This document shows positions 38,279-46,488 of a stretch of 64,000 nucleotides of DNA, one piece after another; position 1 is the stretch's first letter, and every line of letters begins with the position of its first letter. Made by a program: the position numbers and the translations under genes. The notes beneath the pieces are model-generated. The model worked only from the letters and a program-made list of their open reading frames with translations. It was not told the origin of the DNA and searched no databases. The DNA comes from Rhizobium sp. BK399 (GTDB lineage Bacteria > Pseudomonadota > Alphaproteobacteria > Rhizobiales > Rhizobiaceae): contig NZ_JACIAH010000001.1 in NCBI RefSeq assembly GCF_014194695.1, positions 806,001-870,000 of the forward strand, in the 5' to 3' direction.

Positions 38279-38301
38279 TATCAAAACTTTGTCATCGCTG
38301 A

Positions 38302-38784
38302 TCAGGCGGCGGGTGCCGCCACGCGAGGCTTGCGGTGTTCCTGTTCGCCGGTCAGGCCAAGCAGGAAGTTGATCTGCGGTCGTGCCTTGACGAGGTCGTC
38401 GATCGAATATTGCGTCAGCACGTCGAAGAAGGCGTTGAGGGCCTTGCGCAAGGCAGAGTTCAAACCGCAGCTATCGACAAGCGGGCACTCGACCATGCCG
38501 TCGTCTTCGAAGCATTCTGCCATCGCAAAACTGTCCTCAGTGACGCGAACGACGTCGAACAGGCTGATGTCCTTCGCCGGCTTGCCGAGCCGCACGCCGC
38601 CGTTGCGGCCGCGGACGGTTTCAACGAGACCTGCCTTGTTGAGGGGTTGCAGGATCTTGAACAGGAACAGTTCAGAAACGCCGTATGCCCTCGCAATCTC
38701 AGGAATCCGGCTCAACTGCCCATCGTTGGCAGCACAATACATCAACATGCGAACCGCATAGTTGGTCTGCTTGGTCAAACGCAT
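38302..38784 (-). CDS. rirA: Iron-responsive Rrf2-family regulator RirA
   Basis: RirA is the global iron regulator of rhizobia, taking the role Fur has elsewhere. It carries an iron-sulfur cluster and represses iron-uptake genes when iron is ample. The 160-residue protein has the Rrf2 winged helix (MRLTKQTNYAVRMLMYCAAN, then VSELFLFKILQPLNKAGLVE and RGRNGGVRLGKP) and three clustered Cys for the cluster (Cys91, Cys100, Cys106 in this protein: ECFEDD, VECPLVDSC). Match to known RirA is very close. It is monocistronic, upstream of dppA on the same strand, and has an iron-responsive-type box at 38856-38870. Confidence 0.96.
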   Translation of the reverse strand: MRLTKQTNYAVRMLMYCAANDGQLSRIPEIARAYGVSELFLFKILQPLNKAGLVETVRGRNGGVRLGKPAKDISLFDVVRVTEDSFAMAECFEDDGMVECPLVDSCGLNSALRKALNAFFDVLTQYSIDDLVKARPQINFLLGLTGEQEHRKPRVAAPAA

Positions 38785-38855
38785 GCCGATCTCCAGAATC
38801 GTCGTCTACAATCGTCTATATAGGGGCTTTGCTAGTTTTGAACAATTCCAAAATA

Positions 38856-38870
38856 TGAAAACCATATTCA
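38856..38870. promoter_or_regulatory. TGA-N9-TCA iron-responsive operator-like site upstream of rirA
   Basis: TGA, nine bases, TCA, overlapping an inverted repeat AATATG-N5-CATATT (38852-38868). It ends 72 bases before the rirA start. TGA-N9-TCA is the core described for RirA-controlled genes in Rhizobium; autoregulation is inferred. Confidence 0.5.
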
Positions 38871-38995
38871 CCTTATGTGAGACCGATTGCCGCGACAATT
38901 GCTTCTGCAACAGTTCCCAGGTGCCTACGCGCCGACATCCCGAAATGCAAATTGGGGGCCGCAGCCCCCAATTCGATAAGGTTCGTTCCTTTGCC

Positions 38996-40492
38996 TTACT
39001 TCATCGTCGGCATGACGAACTCGGCGCCGTCCTTGATGCCTGAGGGCCAGCGGGCGGTGATCGTCTTGGTCTTGGTCCAGAACTTGATCGAGTCCGAACC
39101 GTGCTGATTGAGGTCGCCGAAGCTTGATGCCTTCCAGCCGCCGAAGGAGTGGTAGGCGAGCGGAACCGGGATCGGCACGTTGATGCCGATCATGCCGATG
39201 TTGATGCGCGATGCAAAGTCGCGGGCGGCATCGCCGTCGCGGGTATAGATCGCGACGCCATTGCCGTATTCGTGCTTCATCGGCAGATCGAGGGCTTCCT
39301 CGTAGTTCTTGGCGCGGACGACGGAAAGGACCGGCCCAAAGATCTCGGTCTTGTAGATGTCCATGTCGGGCGTGACATGATCGAACAGCGTGCCGCCGAC
39401 GAAGTAGCCGTCCTCGTATCCCTGCAGCTTGAAGCCGCGGCCATCGACGACGAGCTTGGCACCCTGCTCCACACCGCGGTCAATGAGGCCGTTGACCCTG
39501 TTATAGGCGTCCCTGGTGACGAGCGGACCCATGTCGGCCTTGTCGTCGGTGTAAGGGCCGATGCGCAGCGACTCGATCTTCGGTGCCAGCTTCTCGACCA
39601 AGCGGTTGGCGGTGTCCTCACCGACCGGCACGGCGACGGAGATCGCCATGCAGCGTTCGCCGGCAGAGCCGTAGCCTGCGCCCATCAGAGCGTTGACGGC
39701 CTGATCCATGTCGGCATCCGGCATGATGATCATGTGGTTCTTGGCGCCGCCGAAGCACTGGGCGCGCTTGCCGTTCATGGCAGCCGTTCCATAGACGTAA
39801 CGGGCGATGGGTGTGGAGCCGACGAAGGAAACAGCACCGATATCGGGATCCGTGAGGATCGCGTCGACTGCAGCCTTGTCGCCGTTGACGACGTTGAGGA
39901 TACCGGCCGGAAGACCAGCTTCGATCATGAGTTCTGCCAGGCGGATCGGAACGGACGGATCGCGCTCGGACGGCTTCAGGATGAAGGCGTTGCCGCAGGC
40001 GATTGCCGGCGCAAACATCCACATCGGGATCATGGCCGGGAAGTTGAACGGGGTGATGCCCGCGCCGATGCCGACTGCCTGGCGCATCGAGTACATGTCG
40101 ATTGCCGGACCCGCGCCCTCGGTAAATTCGCCCTTCTGGAGGTGCGGGATGCCGCAGACGAATTCGCAGACTTCCAGACCGCGGACGATGTCACCCTTCG
40201 AATCCTCGACCGTCTTGCCGTGCTCGGTGGACAGGAGGGTGGCGAGTTCATCCATATGCTTGTTCAGCAGCTCGACGAACTTGAAGAAAACGCGTGCACG
40301 ACGCTGCGGGTTGGTGGCGGCCCACTTCGGCTGAGCGGCCTTGGCGTTCTCGACCGCGGCGCGCATGTCCTCGACGCTCGCGAGCGCTACCGTTGCCTGA
40401 ACTTCACCGGTGGCCGGATTGTAGACATTGCTGGTGCGGCCGCTGGTGCCGGCGACATGCTTGCCGCCGATGAAATGACCAATCTCACGCAT
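38996..40492 (-). CDS. mmsA: Methylmalonate-semialdehyde dehydrogenase (CoA-acylating)
   Basis: An aldehyde dehydrogenase that converts methylmalonate or malonate semialdehyde to propionyl- or acetyl-CoA with NAD+, in valine and myo-inositol breakdown. The 498-residue protein begins REIGHFIGGKHVAGTSGRTS and has the MmsA/IolA signature: cofactor site GITPFNFPAMIPMWM (about residues 143-157), FVGSTPIARYVY, and the active-site Cys in GSAGERCMAISVAV (about residue 285). It lacks the general base Glu pattern of ordinary ALDHs, as expected for the CoA-dependent class. ATG at 40492. The divergent neighbours are an ABM protein and a LysR regulator. Confidence 0.93.
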   Translation of the reverse strand: MREIGHFIGGKHVAGTSGRTSNVYNPATGEVQATVALASVEDMRAAVENAKAAQPKWAATNPQRRARVFFKFVELLNKHMDELATLLSTEHGKTVEDSKGDIVRGLEVCEFVCGIPHLQKGEFTEGAGPAIDMYSMRQAVGIGAGITPFNFPAMIPMWMFAPAIACGNAFILKPSERDPSVPIRLAELMIEAGLPAGILNVVNGDKAAVDAILTDPDIGAVSFVGSTPIARYVYGTAAMNGKRAQCFGGAKNHMIIMPDADMDQAVNALMGAGYGSAGERCMAISVAVPVGEDTANRLVEKLAPKIESLRIGPYTDDKADMGPLVTRDAYNRVNGLIDRGVEQGAKLVVDGRGFKLQGYEDGYFVGGTLFDHVTPDMDIYKTEIFGPVLSVVRAKNYEEALDLPMKHEYGNGVAIYTRDGDAARDFASRINIGMIGINVPIPVPLAYHSFGGWKASSFGDLNQHGSDSIKFWTKTKTITARWPSGIKDGAEFVMPTMK

Positions 40493-40536
40493 GAGTGCTC
40501 CTCCTGTTTTTTGGATGGCGAACATTCGCACTACAA

Positions 40537-40580
40537 TTTGCACAAATCAATGAGCTGCGATAAGCAACCGTTGTGCACAA
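40537..40580. promoter_or_regulatory. Paired TTGTGCACAA-type palindromes upstream of mmsA
   Basis: A perfect palindrome TTGTGCACAA (40571-40580) and a close copy TTTGCACAAA (40537-40546) are 34 bases apart centre to centre, in the 186-base gap between mmsA and the divergent ABM/LysR genes. They look like operator sites; the binding protein is not known. Confidence 0.4.
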
Positions 40581-40678
40581 ATTGAAGCCCGGCAAATCGA
40601 GCTGCGCTTCCTCAAGGCCTGCAAAGGACATGACCAGACTACCACGGCCGGCCCAAACTGGAGAGGAGATAGTGCTCG

Positions 40679-40993
40679 ATGAGCGGGAAACTGGTTGTCA
40701 GAATAGCGGAGCTCGAGATCGACTCCGATCAGCTTGAATCCTATCGGGCTCTGCTGGCCGAGGAGATCGAGGCGTCCGTCGCATTGGAGCCCGGCGTTCT
40801 GTCGCTGAATGCGGTCTCCGTCAAGGACAGTCCCAACAGCATTCGTATTCTCGAGGTGTACGCGAGCCAGGCGGCGTATGAAGCACACCTGCAGACTCCG
40901 CATTTCCTCAAATACAAGAGCGCGACCGCGGGTATGGTGACGTCCCTGACGTTGCTCGACGTCGATCCAATCGCCATGCACGGCAAGCCATGA
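40679..40993 (+). CDS. Antibiotic-biosynthesis-monooxygenase (ABM) domain protein
   Basis: A 104-residue single-domain protein of the ABM/quinol-monooxygenase dimeric alpha-beta barrel fold. The layout of strand KLVVRIAELEI, helix with LESYRALLAEEIEASVALEPGVLSL (split at EASVA) and strand SIRILEVYASQAAYEAHLQTPHFLKY matches YgiN-like proteins. It lacks a signal peptide. It overlaps the start of the LysR gene by four bases, so these two are co-transcribed, divergently from mmsA. Its substrate is unknown; some relatives break down heme or quinones, but there is no direct evidence here. Confidence 0.82.
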   Translation: MSGKLVVRIAELEIDSDQLESYRALLAEEIEASVALEPGVLSLNAVSVKDSPNSIRILEVYASQAAYEAHLQTPHFLKYKSATAGMVTSLTLLDVDPIAMHGKP

Positions 40994-41871
40994 ACTGGGA
41001 CGACGTTCGCATCTTCCTCGCCGTTGCCCGCACAGGTCAGATCCTGGCCGCATCAAAGAGGCTGGGTCTAAACCACGCCACGCTCTCGCGGCGCCTTACT
41101 TCGCTGGAGGAGGCACTGAAGAGCCGCCTCTTCGTCCGCCGCACAAACGGCTGCGAACTGACGGCGGAAGGCGAGGTTTTCCTTGCCTCCGCAGAGCGAA
41201 TGGAAACCGAAATGCTTTCCGTGCAGGCCAATCTCGGTCGCACGGATACGGCAATCGCGGGAACCGTGCGCGTGGGAGCACCGGATGGTTTCGGGGTTTC
41301 GTTTCTTGCGCCCCGCATCGGTCGGCTGATCGAGCGCCATCCGGAACTGAAGATCCAGCTTGTGCCGGTGCCGCGGTCGTTCTCACTCTCACAGCGCGAG
41401 GCCGATATCGCCATCACGCTGGAGCGGCCCGAGCAAGGCCGCCTGGTCTCGGCCAAACTGACCGACTACACGCTCGGACTTTATGCGTCGAGGAGCTACG
41501 CCGAACTCAATGGCCTGCCCGCCGATGCAGAGCAGTTGAAGCAGCATCGGCGTATCGGCTATGTCGAGGATCTGATCTTCTCGCAGTCGCTGAATTTCAC
41601 CGGAGAGGTGATGCGCAACTGGAACGCCGGCTTCGAGATTTCATCGGCGACGGGGCAGACAGAAGCGGTGCTCTCAGGCGCCGGCATCGGCATCCTGCAT
41701 GATTACATCGCGCGCCAGCACCCGGCACTCGTACGCATCCTGCCGGATATTTCGATCCGGCGGGCATATTGGACGACATTTCACGAGAGCGCGCGGGAAC
41801 TCGTGCGGGTGCGCACGGTTTCCGATTTCCTGCAGGAACTCGTCGCTGCCGAGCGCCACATATTCCTGTGA
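40990..41871 (+). CDS. LysR-family transcriptional regulator
   Basis: A 293-residue LysR-type regulator: N-terminal MNWDDVRIFLAVARTGQILA, then LGLNHATLSRRLTSLEEALK (recognition helix), then the effector domain (VRVGAPDGFGVSFLAPRIG onward). It overlaps the ABM gene and is divergent from mmsA, so it is a candidate regulator of mmsA and of its own pair. The effector is unknown. Confidence 0.86.
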   Translation: MNWDDVRIFLAVARTGQILAASKRLGLNHATLSRRLTSLEEALKSRLFVRRTNGCELTAEGEVFLASAERMETEMLSVQANLGRTDTAIAGTVRVGAPDGFGVSFLAPRIGRLIERHPELKIQLVPVPRSFSLSQREADIAITLERPEQGRLVSAKLTDYTLGLYASRSYAELNGLPADAEQLKQHRRIGYVEDLIFSQSLNFTGEVMRNWNAGFEISSATGQTEAVLSGAGIGILHDYIARQHPALVRILPDISIRRAYWTTFHESARELVRVRTVSDFLQELVAAERHIFL

Positions 41872-41892
41872 CACCGGCGCAGCGCATGATGG

Positions 41893-42360
41893 TCAATCAC
41901 GCCTGTCAGGCTCGTCGCTGATCTGCTGCTTCTCTGCAGCGACCTCCGCTGCGCGCACTGGCATGCCATCGACAATCGTGAACAATTCGCCGCTCGTGAT
42001 CGGCTCGCCGACCTTCAGTTTCACCGTCCCGTCCTTGCCGACAAGAAAGGCGACAAAATCTCCAACCGTCGGATTGCCGAGTTCGCTTGCGATCGCCGCA
42101 GCGTCGAGATTTTCACCTGCCCCGAAAAGCACTCTCACGCTACCGCCGACAATCTTGAGAAGGACGATGTCGCGTTCCTGCAAGGAATCCCGATTGGCAA
42201 GGAGTTGATTTTCCTGACGCGCGGCCCGTGCATTCTTCTTATCCGCGAAGATGACCAGGACGCGATTGCGCCATTGAAACTGCTCGAGACTTGTGAGGGC
42301 GGAATAGGCGCTGTTGTCCTCATCCACCTTGGTGGCACCATATAGAAGCGTTTTCGACAT
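41893..42360 (-). CDS. DUF4174-like protein
   Basis: A 155-residue protein resembling the DUF4174 group, which share a thioredoxin-like core: WRNRVLVIFADKKNARAARQENQLL (about residues 31-55), then ERDIVLLKIVGGSVRVLFG and DGTVKLKVGEPITSGELFTIVDGMPVRAAE. The usual catalytic CxxC is absent. No clear signal peptide is seen with the ATG at 42360. That start is preferred because GAGGAG lies nine bases upstream, whereas the ATG at 42366 would be too close to it. It is co-directional with the following membrane protein but not overlapping. Function unknown. Confidence 0.65.
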   Translation of the reverse strand: MSKTLLYGATKVDEDNSAYSALTSLEQFQWRNRVLVIFADKKNARAARQENQLLANRDSLQERDIVLLKIVGGSVRVLFGAGENLDAAAIASELGNPTVGDFVAFLVGKDGTVKLKVGEPITSGELFTIVDGMPVRAAEVAAEKQQISDEPDRRD

Positions 42361-42425
42361 GCACATTATCTCCTCTCGACGGAACGTCGAAGGAGTATGG
42401 ACGGTTCCATCCACCGCAACGGGGC

Positions 42426-42881
42426 TCAGCTGCGCCAGGATTTCCGCAATTGCCAGATGGCACCGAGCAGCACCAGCAACAAGGCTATGCTGCCGTAGGA
42501 CAGGGAAACCTGCGCCAGTTGATCCAGCCTCGGCATGGATCCAGCTGCCGCGCCCGGCGCAGAACTTGAGCCAAGAGCATAGGCGCCGCGCAGGACGGCG
42601 ACGAACGCGACGATCAGTCCGGCCATGTCGATGAAGCGCGCATGTGCCCTCATGCCATCGATGACAACGGTCGCAAGGCCGCAGAGAAATGCCACCGGTA
42701 ACAGATAGGCAGCGCCGCCCAGGAGCGGAAAGTCGCCGAGAACAACATCGTCGGATTCACCCAGGGAACTAACCTTCAGGATCGGCAGCAAGACCGCGAG
42801 AACGGAAAAGACGGCAAGCACACCGCGCTTGATGATTTCGTTCAAGTCAATCCGCGTGGCGCCAATGCGTACCCGGCTCAT
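42426..42881 (-). CDS. Small integral membrane protein, unknown function
   Basis: A 151-residue protein with four likely membrane helices: about residues 20-38 (GVLAVFSVLAVLLPILKV), 56-74 (YLLPVAFLCGLATVVIDG), 84-103 and 124-143 (YGSIALLLVLLGAIWQL). The first residues (MSRVRIGATRIDLNEIIKR) are cytoplasmic and basic. GGAGGTAGA precedes ATG 42881. I do not recognise the family. It lies 65 bases upstream of the DUF4174-like gene on the same strand. A CtrA-type box lies 153-167 bases upstream of its start. Confidence 0.6.
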   Translation of the reverse strand: MSRVRIGATRIDLNEIIKRGVLAVFSVLAVLLPILKVSSLGESDDVVLGDFPLLGGAAYLLPVAFLCGLATVVIDGMRAHARFIDMAGLIVAFVAVLRGAYALGSSSAPGAAAGSMPRLDQLAQVSLSYGSIALLLVLLGAIWQLRKSWRS

Positions 42882-43033
42882 TCTACCTCCCCGATACAGT
42901 AAACCACCGCAGCGCGGTGGCGCTCGGCTCGTTCGAGGGAGATTTGCTATGAAGTTGCTAACGCACCGCACAATCAGCGACGGTAAAACTACCCTTTGCG
43001 GGCAAAAGCGTTCAGCCGGTTCGGAGGGAAAAG

Positions 43034-43048
43034 TTAAAGAAGGATTAA
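43034..43048. promoter_or_regulatory. TTAA-N7-TTAA box upstream of the 42881 membrane-protein gene
   Basis: The CtrA consensus TTAA-N7-TTAA is met exactly. It lies 153 to 167 bases before the ATG at 42881, in a 236-base non-coding gap. A further TTAA follows at 43057-43060. Binding is inferred. Confidence 0.35.
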
Positions 43049-43079
43049 GGGTCGTTTTAAGGTGCCTGAAGGCAGGCAA

Positions 43080-43105
43080 GGCCAGGCGGCAAATGCCGCC
43101 CGGCC
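43080..43105 (-). terminator. Strong stem-loop after the XRE gene
   Basis: An 11-bp stem (43080-43090 with 43095-43105, one G-U pair) with a four-base loop lies 13 bases past the stop of the 43118 gene. The following minus-strand bases have no T run, so termination may be partial. Confidence 0.6.
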
Positions 43106-43117
43106 CTGAGATTATGT

Positions 43118-43363
43118 TCACATCGGAACAAACGATGAGACCGGCACCTGCAGTGCAGAGGCGATCCGCTTGAGCTTGGCGGGATCAGCATCCTCACCGC
43201 TCTCGATTTCCTCAATCTCATTAACAACCAAACCGCAGGTTACTGCGAGGTCGTCGACGCTATAGCCGACCGCCTCACGAGCGGCACGTACAGCACCGGC
43301 TACATTCACGGCCGAAACGGCGGTAGCCTTGGATGCATCCAGATTGCTGAGCGAAATGGACAT
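43118..43363 (-). CDS. Small XRE-type helix-turn-helix protein
   Basis: An 81-residue protein consisting largely of one XRE/Cro-like helix-turn-helix: AGAVRAAREAVGYSVDDLAVTCGLVVNEIEEIESGEDADP (residues about 22-61), then LKRIASALQVPVSSFVPM, the usual ending of short XRE regulators. It has no sensor domain. It may regulate itself or a nearby gene. ATG at 43363. A strong stem-loop follows, and a gap of nearly 500 bases lies upstream. Confidence 0.75.
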   Translation of the reverse strand: MSISLSNLDASKATAVSAVNVAGAVRAAREAVGYSVDDLAVTCGLVVNEIEEIESGEDADPAKLKRIASALQVPVSSFVPM

Positions 43364-43855
43364 TTAAGTCTCCTTCTGAAATCACTCTGAATTAGCCCCC
43401 GGCGGGAAAATGGCACTCCCGATCACGATTTGCAATGCAGTATGGTTAATTCGTGATCGGCCAGAGCCCGCCAGCGGGAAGCCGAACCGGGTCCTAAAAC
43501 CCCATTGTCCTTTGTAAGCAAAGCACATTTGCCTGACAGTCCCGCCCGCTTCATCCACGCTGCCATCGATGTAAAAAACGGCCGGCACGCGGCGATTTGT
43601 CACCTATTTTTAGGCATTCACATCGGCTTGAGGACGAATCATTGCGATCGAAATCGGGCAAATGAGACAAGAGCCAAGGCTCCTGGTTAGGCGCATCGGC
43701 AAAGACCAATGCGTGGCCGGACTTGCTTCGAAAAGGGGCAAGGCATTTTCCGAAGCAAGTCCAGGCCGAGCGGATAAAGGTGGGATCCAACGATACCGCT
43801 AGGTCAAGGGATCATGTAGCGGGTGGCCCGAAGATCACGCGCCTCAACGTGGCTG
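43364..43855. other. Intergenic region with a long inverted repeat
   Basis: No credible gene was seen in 492 bases. The notable structure is an inverted repeat: GGACTTGCTTCG (43719-43730) with CGAAGCAAGTCC (43751-43762), flanked by GGCC on both sides (43715-43718, 43764-43767) and with AAAA/TTTT inside. RNA from either strand would fold to a stem of about 20 pairs. It could mark a small RNA or a decayed element. Confidence 0.45.
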
Positions 43856-44512
43856 TCACGCAAACTTGGCGGACAAAGCGACGTCTTCCTCAGAAGCGTC
43901 CTCAGAGCTTCCGGTCGGGACGACGAACAGCAATGCGTGGGCAAACAAGATCGCCGAGCCCAGCAGGGCCGCGTAGGCGAGCAGGATTGTACCCATCGGC
44001 ACCGCGAAGTTGAGTTGCGGCAGCGCGCCGAGCATCATCGGCACGTACCAGGAGACGGCCGAAATCGCACCAGAGACGATAAACACACTGCGATGCGACG
44101 ACGGCAGGCCTTCCATGATCGAACGACCGATCTGCTTCTTTACGCGCGGAAGGATGACGGAGTGGATAAAGCCGCCGTTGACGGTCAGGATGAGCACGAT
44201 GGTCATCTTGGCCCAGATCTTCTCATTGCCCAGCTTCGCCGGATCGAACGCACCATAATAAGTGAGAAAACCAAGTCCTGTGGCCCAGAGCAGGATCAGG
44301 CCCCAGTTAACGACTTTAGAGCCGAACTTGAAGACCTTCCAATGATCTTCGGTGATCTTGCCTCTCACCAAAAACCGCAACACAAGAAGATCGAGCACTG
44401 TTGCGGCGCCAAGCCCGAGTGCCAACCCAATGAAATGCACTATTCTCAATGCAGACTTGATTGATACTGCAGGATCTTGGCTGAGAGTCTGAATAAGGAG
44501 AGTAAATCCCAT
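43856..44512 (-). CDS. Integral membrane protein, unknown function
   Basis: A 218-residue protein with five to six likely helices: about residues 22-48 (IVHFIGLALGLGAATVLDLLVL), 66-86 (VVNWGLILLWATGLGFLTYYG), 102-118 (MTIVLILTVNGGFIHSV), 140-160 and 175-197. The HFIGLALGLGAATVLDLLVLRF stretch with a conserved His resembles CopD/DUF2269-like proteins but the match is too loose to name. Basic loops (LRFLVRGKI, RVKKQIGRS) suggest the orientation. It is divergent from the PiT-like gene at 44901. Unknown role. Confidence 0.6.
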   Translation of the reverse strand: MGFTLLIQTLSQDPAVSIKSALRIVHFIGLALGLGAATVLDLLVLRFLVRGKITEDHWKVFKFGSKVVNWGLILLWATGLGFLTYYGAFDPAKLGNEKIWAKMTIVLILTVNGGFIHSVILPRVKKQIGRSIMEGLPSSHRSVFIVSGAISAVSWYVPMMLGALPQLNFAVPMGTILLAYAALLGSAILFAHALLFVVPTGSSEDASEEDVALSAKFA

Positions 44513-44900
44513 ACTTATGCACCTTTCATTCTTTGGATCACAGCGTTGGAACGCAGGTAGGTCTGAGTGTCAGGACACGGGAAATCGCACCAGGCGCCGA
44601 TATCGATCGGCATCTACAAGTGAGCGAATTAACGTTCCGACAGTCTGTGATCCCTCTTTGGTGCCCCGTTCCCCGGCAATGGATTTATTAGTAAAGAATG
44701 AACAAAGGGCGGCGAGAAGGTGGCTGAACCGCGTCCATATAGAGATATCGCAATGTATCTTTGCCTAATTCAAGGAAAGCCGCACGTATAAGATGAGAAA
44801 TTCTTTGCACTCAATGCACAGGCCGGGCGCCTGATGTCACAGGAGCTTCATTCTATGGGAATAGACCCGACTAAGGACCAGTCCCAAGAGGAGCCGAAAG
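44513..44900. other. Intergenic region between divergent genes
   Basis: 388 bases with no credible gene, RNA or repeat. They should carry the promoters of the membrane-protein gene (minus) and the PiT-like gene (plus). The stretch just before 44901 contains a GAGGAG ribosome-binding site (44889-44894). Confidence 0.4.
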
Positions 44901-45512
44901 ATGACAATAGTTCAGGGTGAAGAACATCGTCACGATCGAGCGAGCCACCCACTGGAGGGACGCAGCGCAGCAAGATGGTTCCTCCCAGTCTTCTTGATCC
45001 TGCTCCTTGCAGGACTTGGTTATGTTGCCTACGCGCTTGGCCCGGAGCTAACCAGCGCCGCCGCCGTTCCCTGGATTCTGCTTGGGATCGCGCTGCTCAT
45101 TGCGCTCGGCTTCGAGTTCGTAAACGGCTTTCATGACACGGCCAACTCCGTTGCGACCGTCATCTACACACGGTCGATGCCGGCGGAACTTGGGGGGCTC
45201 GGCACAATGGTCGGCTGGAAGCGCATTGTCGTCACGGTCGGCGAGAAAATCGGCAAGACGCACTTGACCTATGGCCAAGGTGCCGCTGCCGAAGTCGTGG
45301 CAATGGCAACGATCGGTGCAGCCGATCACCTGGGATTGCCGGTTTCCACGACACATGTACTATCGTCCGGTGTGGCCGGGACGATGGCCGCGAACGGCTC
45401 GGGGCTGCAATGGTCGACGGTCAGGAACATGCTGATGGCGTGGATTTTGACACTTCCTGCCTCGATCATGATCGCCTTTCTTTTGTTTGTCGTCTTGCGC
45501 CAATTGTTCTGA
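44901..45512 (+). CDS. Internally deleted PiT-family transporter (two ends fused in frame)
   Basis: A 203-residue open frame. Residues 68-92 (FEFVNGFHDTANSVATVIYT...) are the N-terminal PiT repeat signature, and residues 99-203 are the C-terminal repeat, with LGTMVGWKRIVVTVGEKIGKTHLTY, LPVSTTHVLSSGVAGTMAANGSGL and the last helix pair. A normal member has about 300 further residues between these parts. The join is in frame, so this could be a remnant of a phosphate permease or a functional minimal protein; about four helices remain. GAGGAG precedes the ATG. PPK2 follows 58 bases downstream, and together they suggest phosphate handling. The full PiT at 2457 belongs to a different subgroup. Confidence 0.75.
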   Translation: MTIVQGEEHRHDRASHPLEGRSAARWFLPVFLILLLAGLGYVAYALGPELTSAAAVPWILLGIALLIALGFEFVNGFHDTANSVATVIYTRSMPAELGGLGTMVGWKRIVVTVGEKIGKTHLTYGQGAAAEVVAMATIGAADHLGLPVSTTHVLSSGVAGTMAANGSGLQWSTVRNMLMAWILTLPASIMIAFLLFVVLRQLF

Positions 45513-45570
45513 CGCCGGCTCGGCAACCATACTTCAAACCTTGCCACGAACGCATTGAGGGTGAACGTCC

Positions 45571-46488
45571 ATGAACAACAAATCCGACACCGAACATTCA
45601 GATTGGCTTGAGGCCGAACTGGCCGACACCCTCGATGAGGATTATGAGCTGGAACTCTCGGAACCGGCACTCTCCGACGCAATCCGCAAGATCTATCGAA
45701 ACGCCCATCCGGTCTCGATCCCGAGGCTCGACTATTTCCGCGCGCTGTTGTCGCTGCAGGCGGAGTTGATCAAGCTTCAGGATTGGGTGGTCTATAACAA
45801 AGAGAAGGTCGTCGTGATCTTCGAAGGTCGCGACTCCGCAGGAAAGGGCGGCGTGATCAAACGCATCACGCAGCGCCTCAATCCGCGTGTCGTCCGCACC
45901 GTCGCTTTGCCCGCCCCTTCCGACCGCGAGAAGACGCAGTGGTACTTCCAGCGCTACGTGCCGCATTTGCCAGCCGGCGGTGAAATCGTCCTCTTCGATC
46001 GCTCCTGGTACAATCGCTCTGGCGTTGAGCGCGTCATGGGATTTGCGACCGAGGACCAGGTCGATCAATTCTTCAACGACGTTCCAGAATTCGAGCGCAT
46101 GCTCGTCCGTTCCGGCATCCGGCTCGTCAAGTACTGGTTCTCGATCACCGACGAAGAGCAGCAGATGCGCTTCCTCGTTCGCATTCACGATCCCCTGAAG
46201 CAGTGGAAGCTGTCGCCGATGGACCTGCAATCGCGCGTCCGCTGGGAGGCCTATACGAAGGCCAAGGAAGAGACTTTCGCGCGCACCAATATTCCCGAAG
46301 CGCCGTGGCATATCGTGGAAGGCAACGACAAGAAGCGTGCGCGACTGAACTGCATCGATCACCTGCTGCAGCAAATACCTTATGGCGATGTTCCGCACGA
46401 GGAAATAACGCTGCCCGACCGAGTCTTCAATCCCGACTACGAGCGCAAGGTGCTGCCGCAGGAGCTCTACGTTCCCCCGAAGTATTGA
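45571..46488 (+). CDS. ppk2: Polyphosphate kinase 2
   Basis: A 305-residue PPK2 of the single-domain class, a P-loop kinase that moves phosphate between polyphosphate and nucleoside diphosphates, usually making GTP or ATP from polyphosphate. Walker A is FEGRDSAGKGGVIKRI (about residues 88-103), the lid region QRYVPHLP, and Walker B LFDRSWYNRSGVERVMGF (about 142-159). The first 40 residues are acidic and likely disordered. It lies 58 bases after the PiT-like gene on the same strand. Together with the Ppx at 19987 it links polyphosphate synthesis and breakdown. Confidence 0.94.
   Translation: MNNKSDTEHSDWLEAELADTLDEDYELELSEPALSDAIRKIYRNAHPVSIPRLDYFRALLSLQAELIKLQDWVVYNKEKVVVIFEGRDSAGKGGVIKRITQRLNPRVVRTVALPAPSDREKTQWYFQRYVPHLPAGGEIVLFDRSWYNRSGVERVMGFATEDQVDQFFNDVPEFERMLVRSGIRLVKYWFSITDEEQQMRFLVRIHDPLKQWKLSPMDLQSRVRWEAYTKAKEETFARTNIPEAPWHIVEGNDKKRARLNCIDHLLQQIPYGDVPHEEITLPDRVFNPDYERKVLPQELYVPPKY

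Noticed and set aside
39149..40585. A 478-codon open frame on the + strand opposite mmsA
   Set aside because: Same reason: the minus-strand MmsA is certain, and the antisense product is Asp/Val/Arg-rich with no family features.
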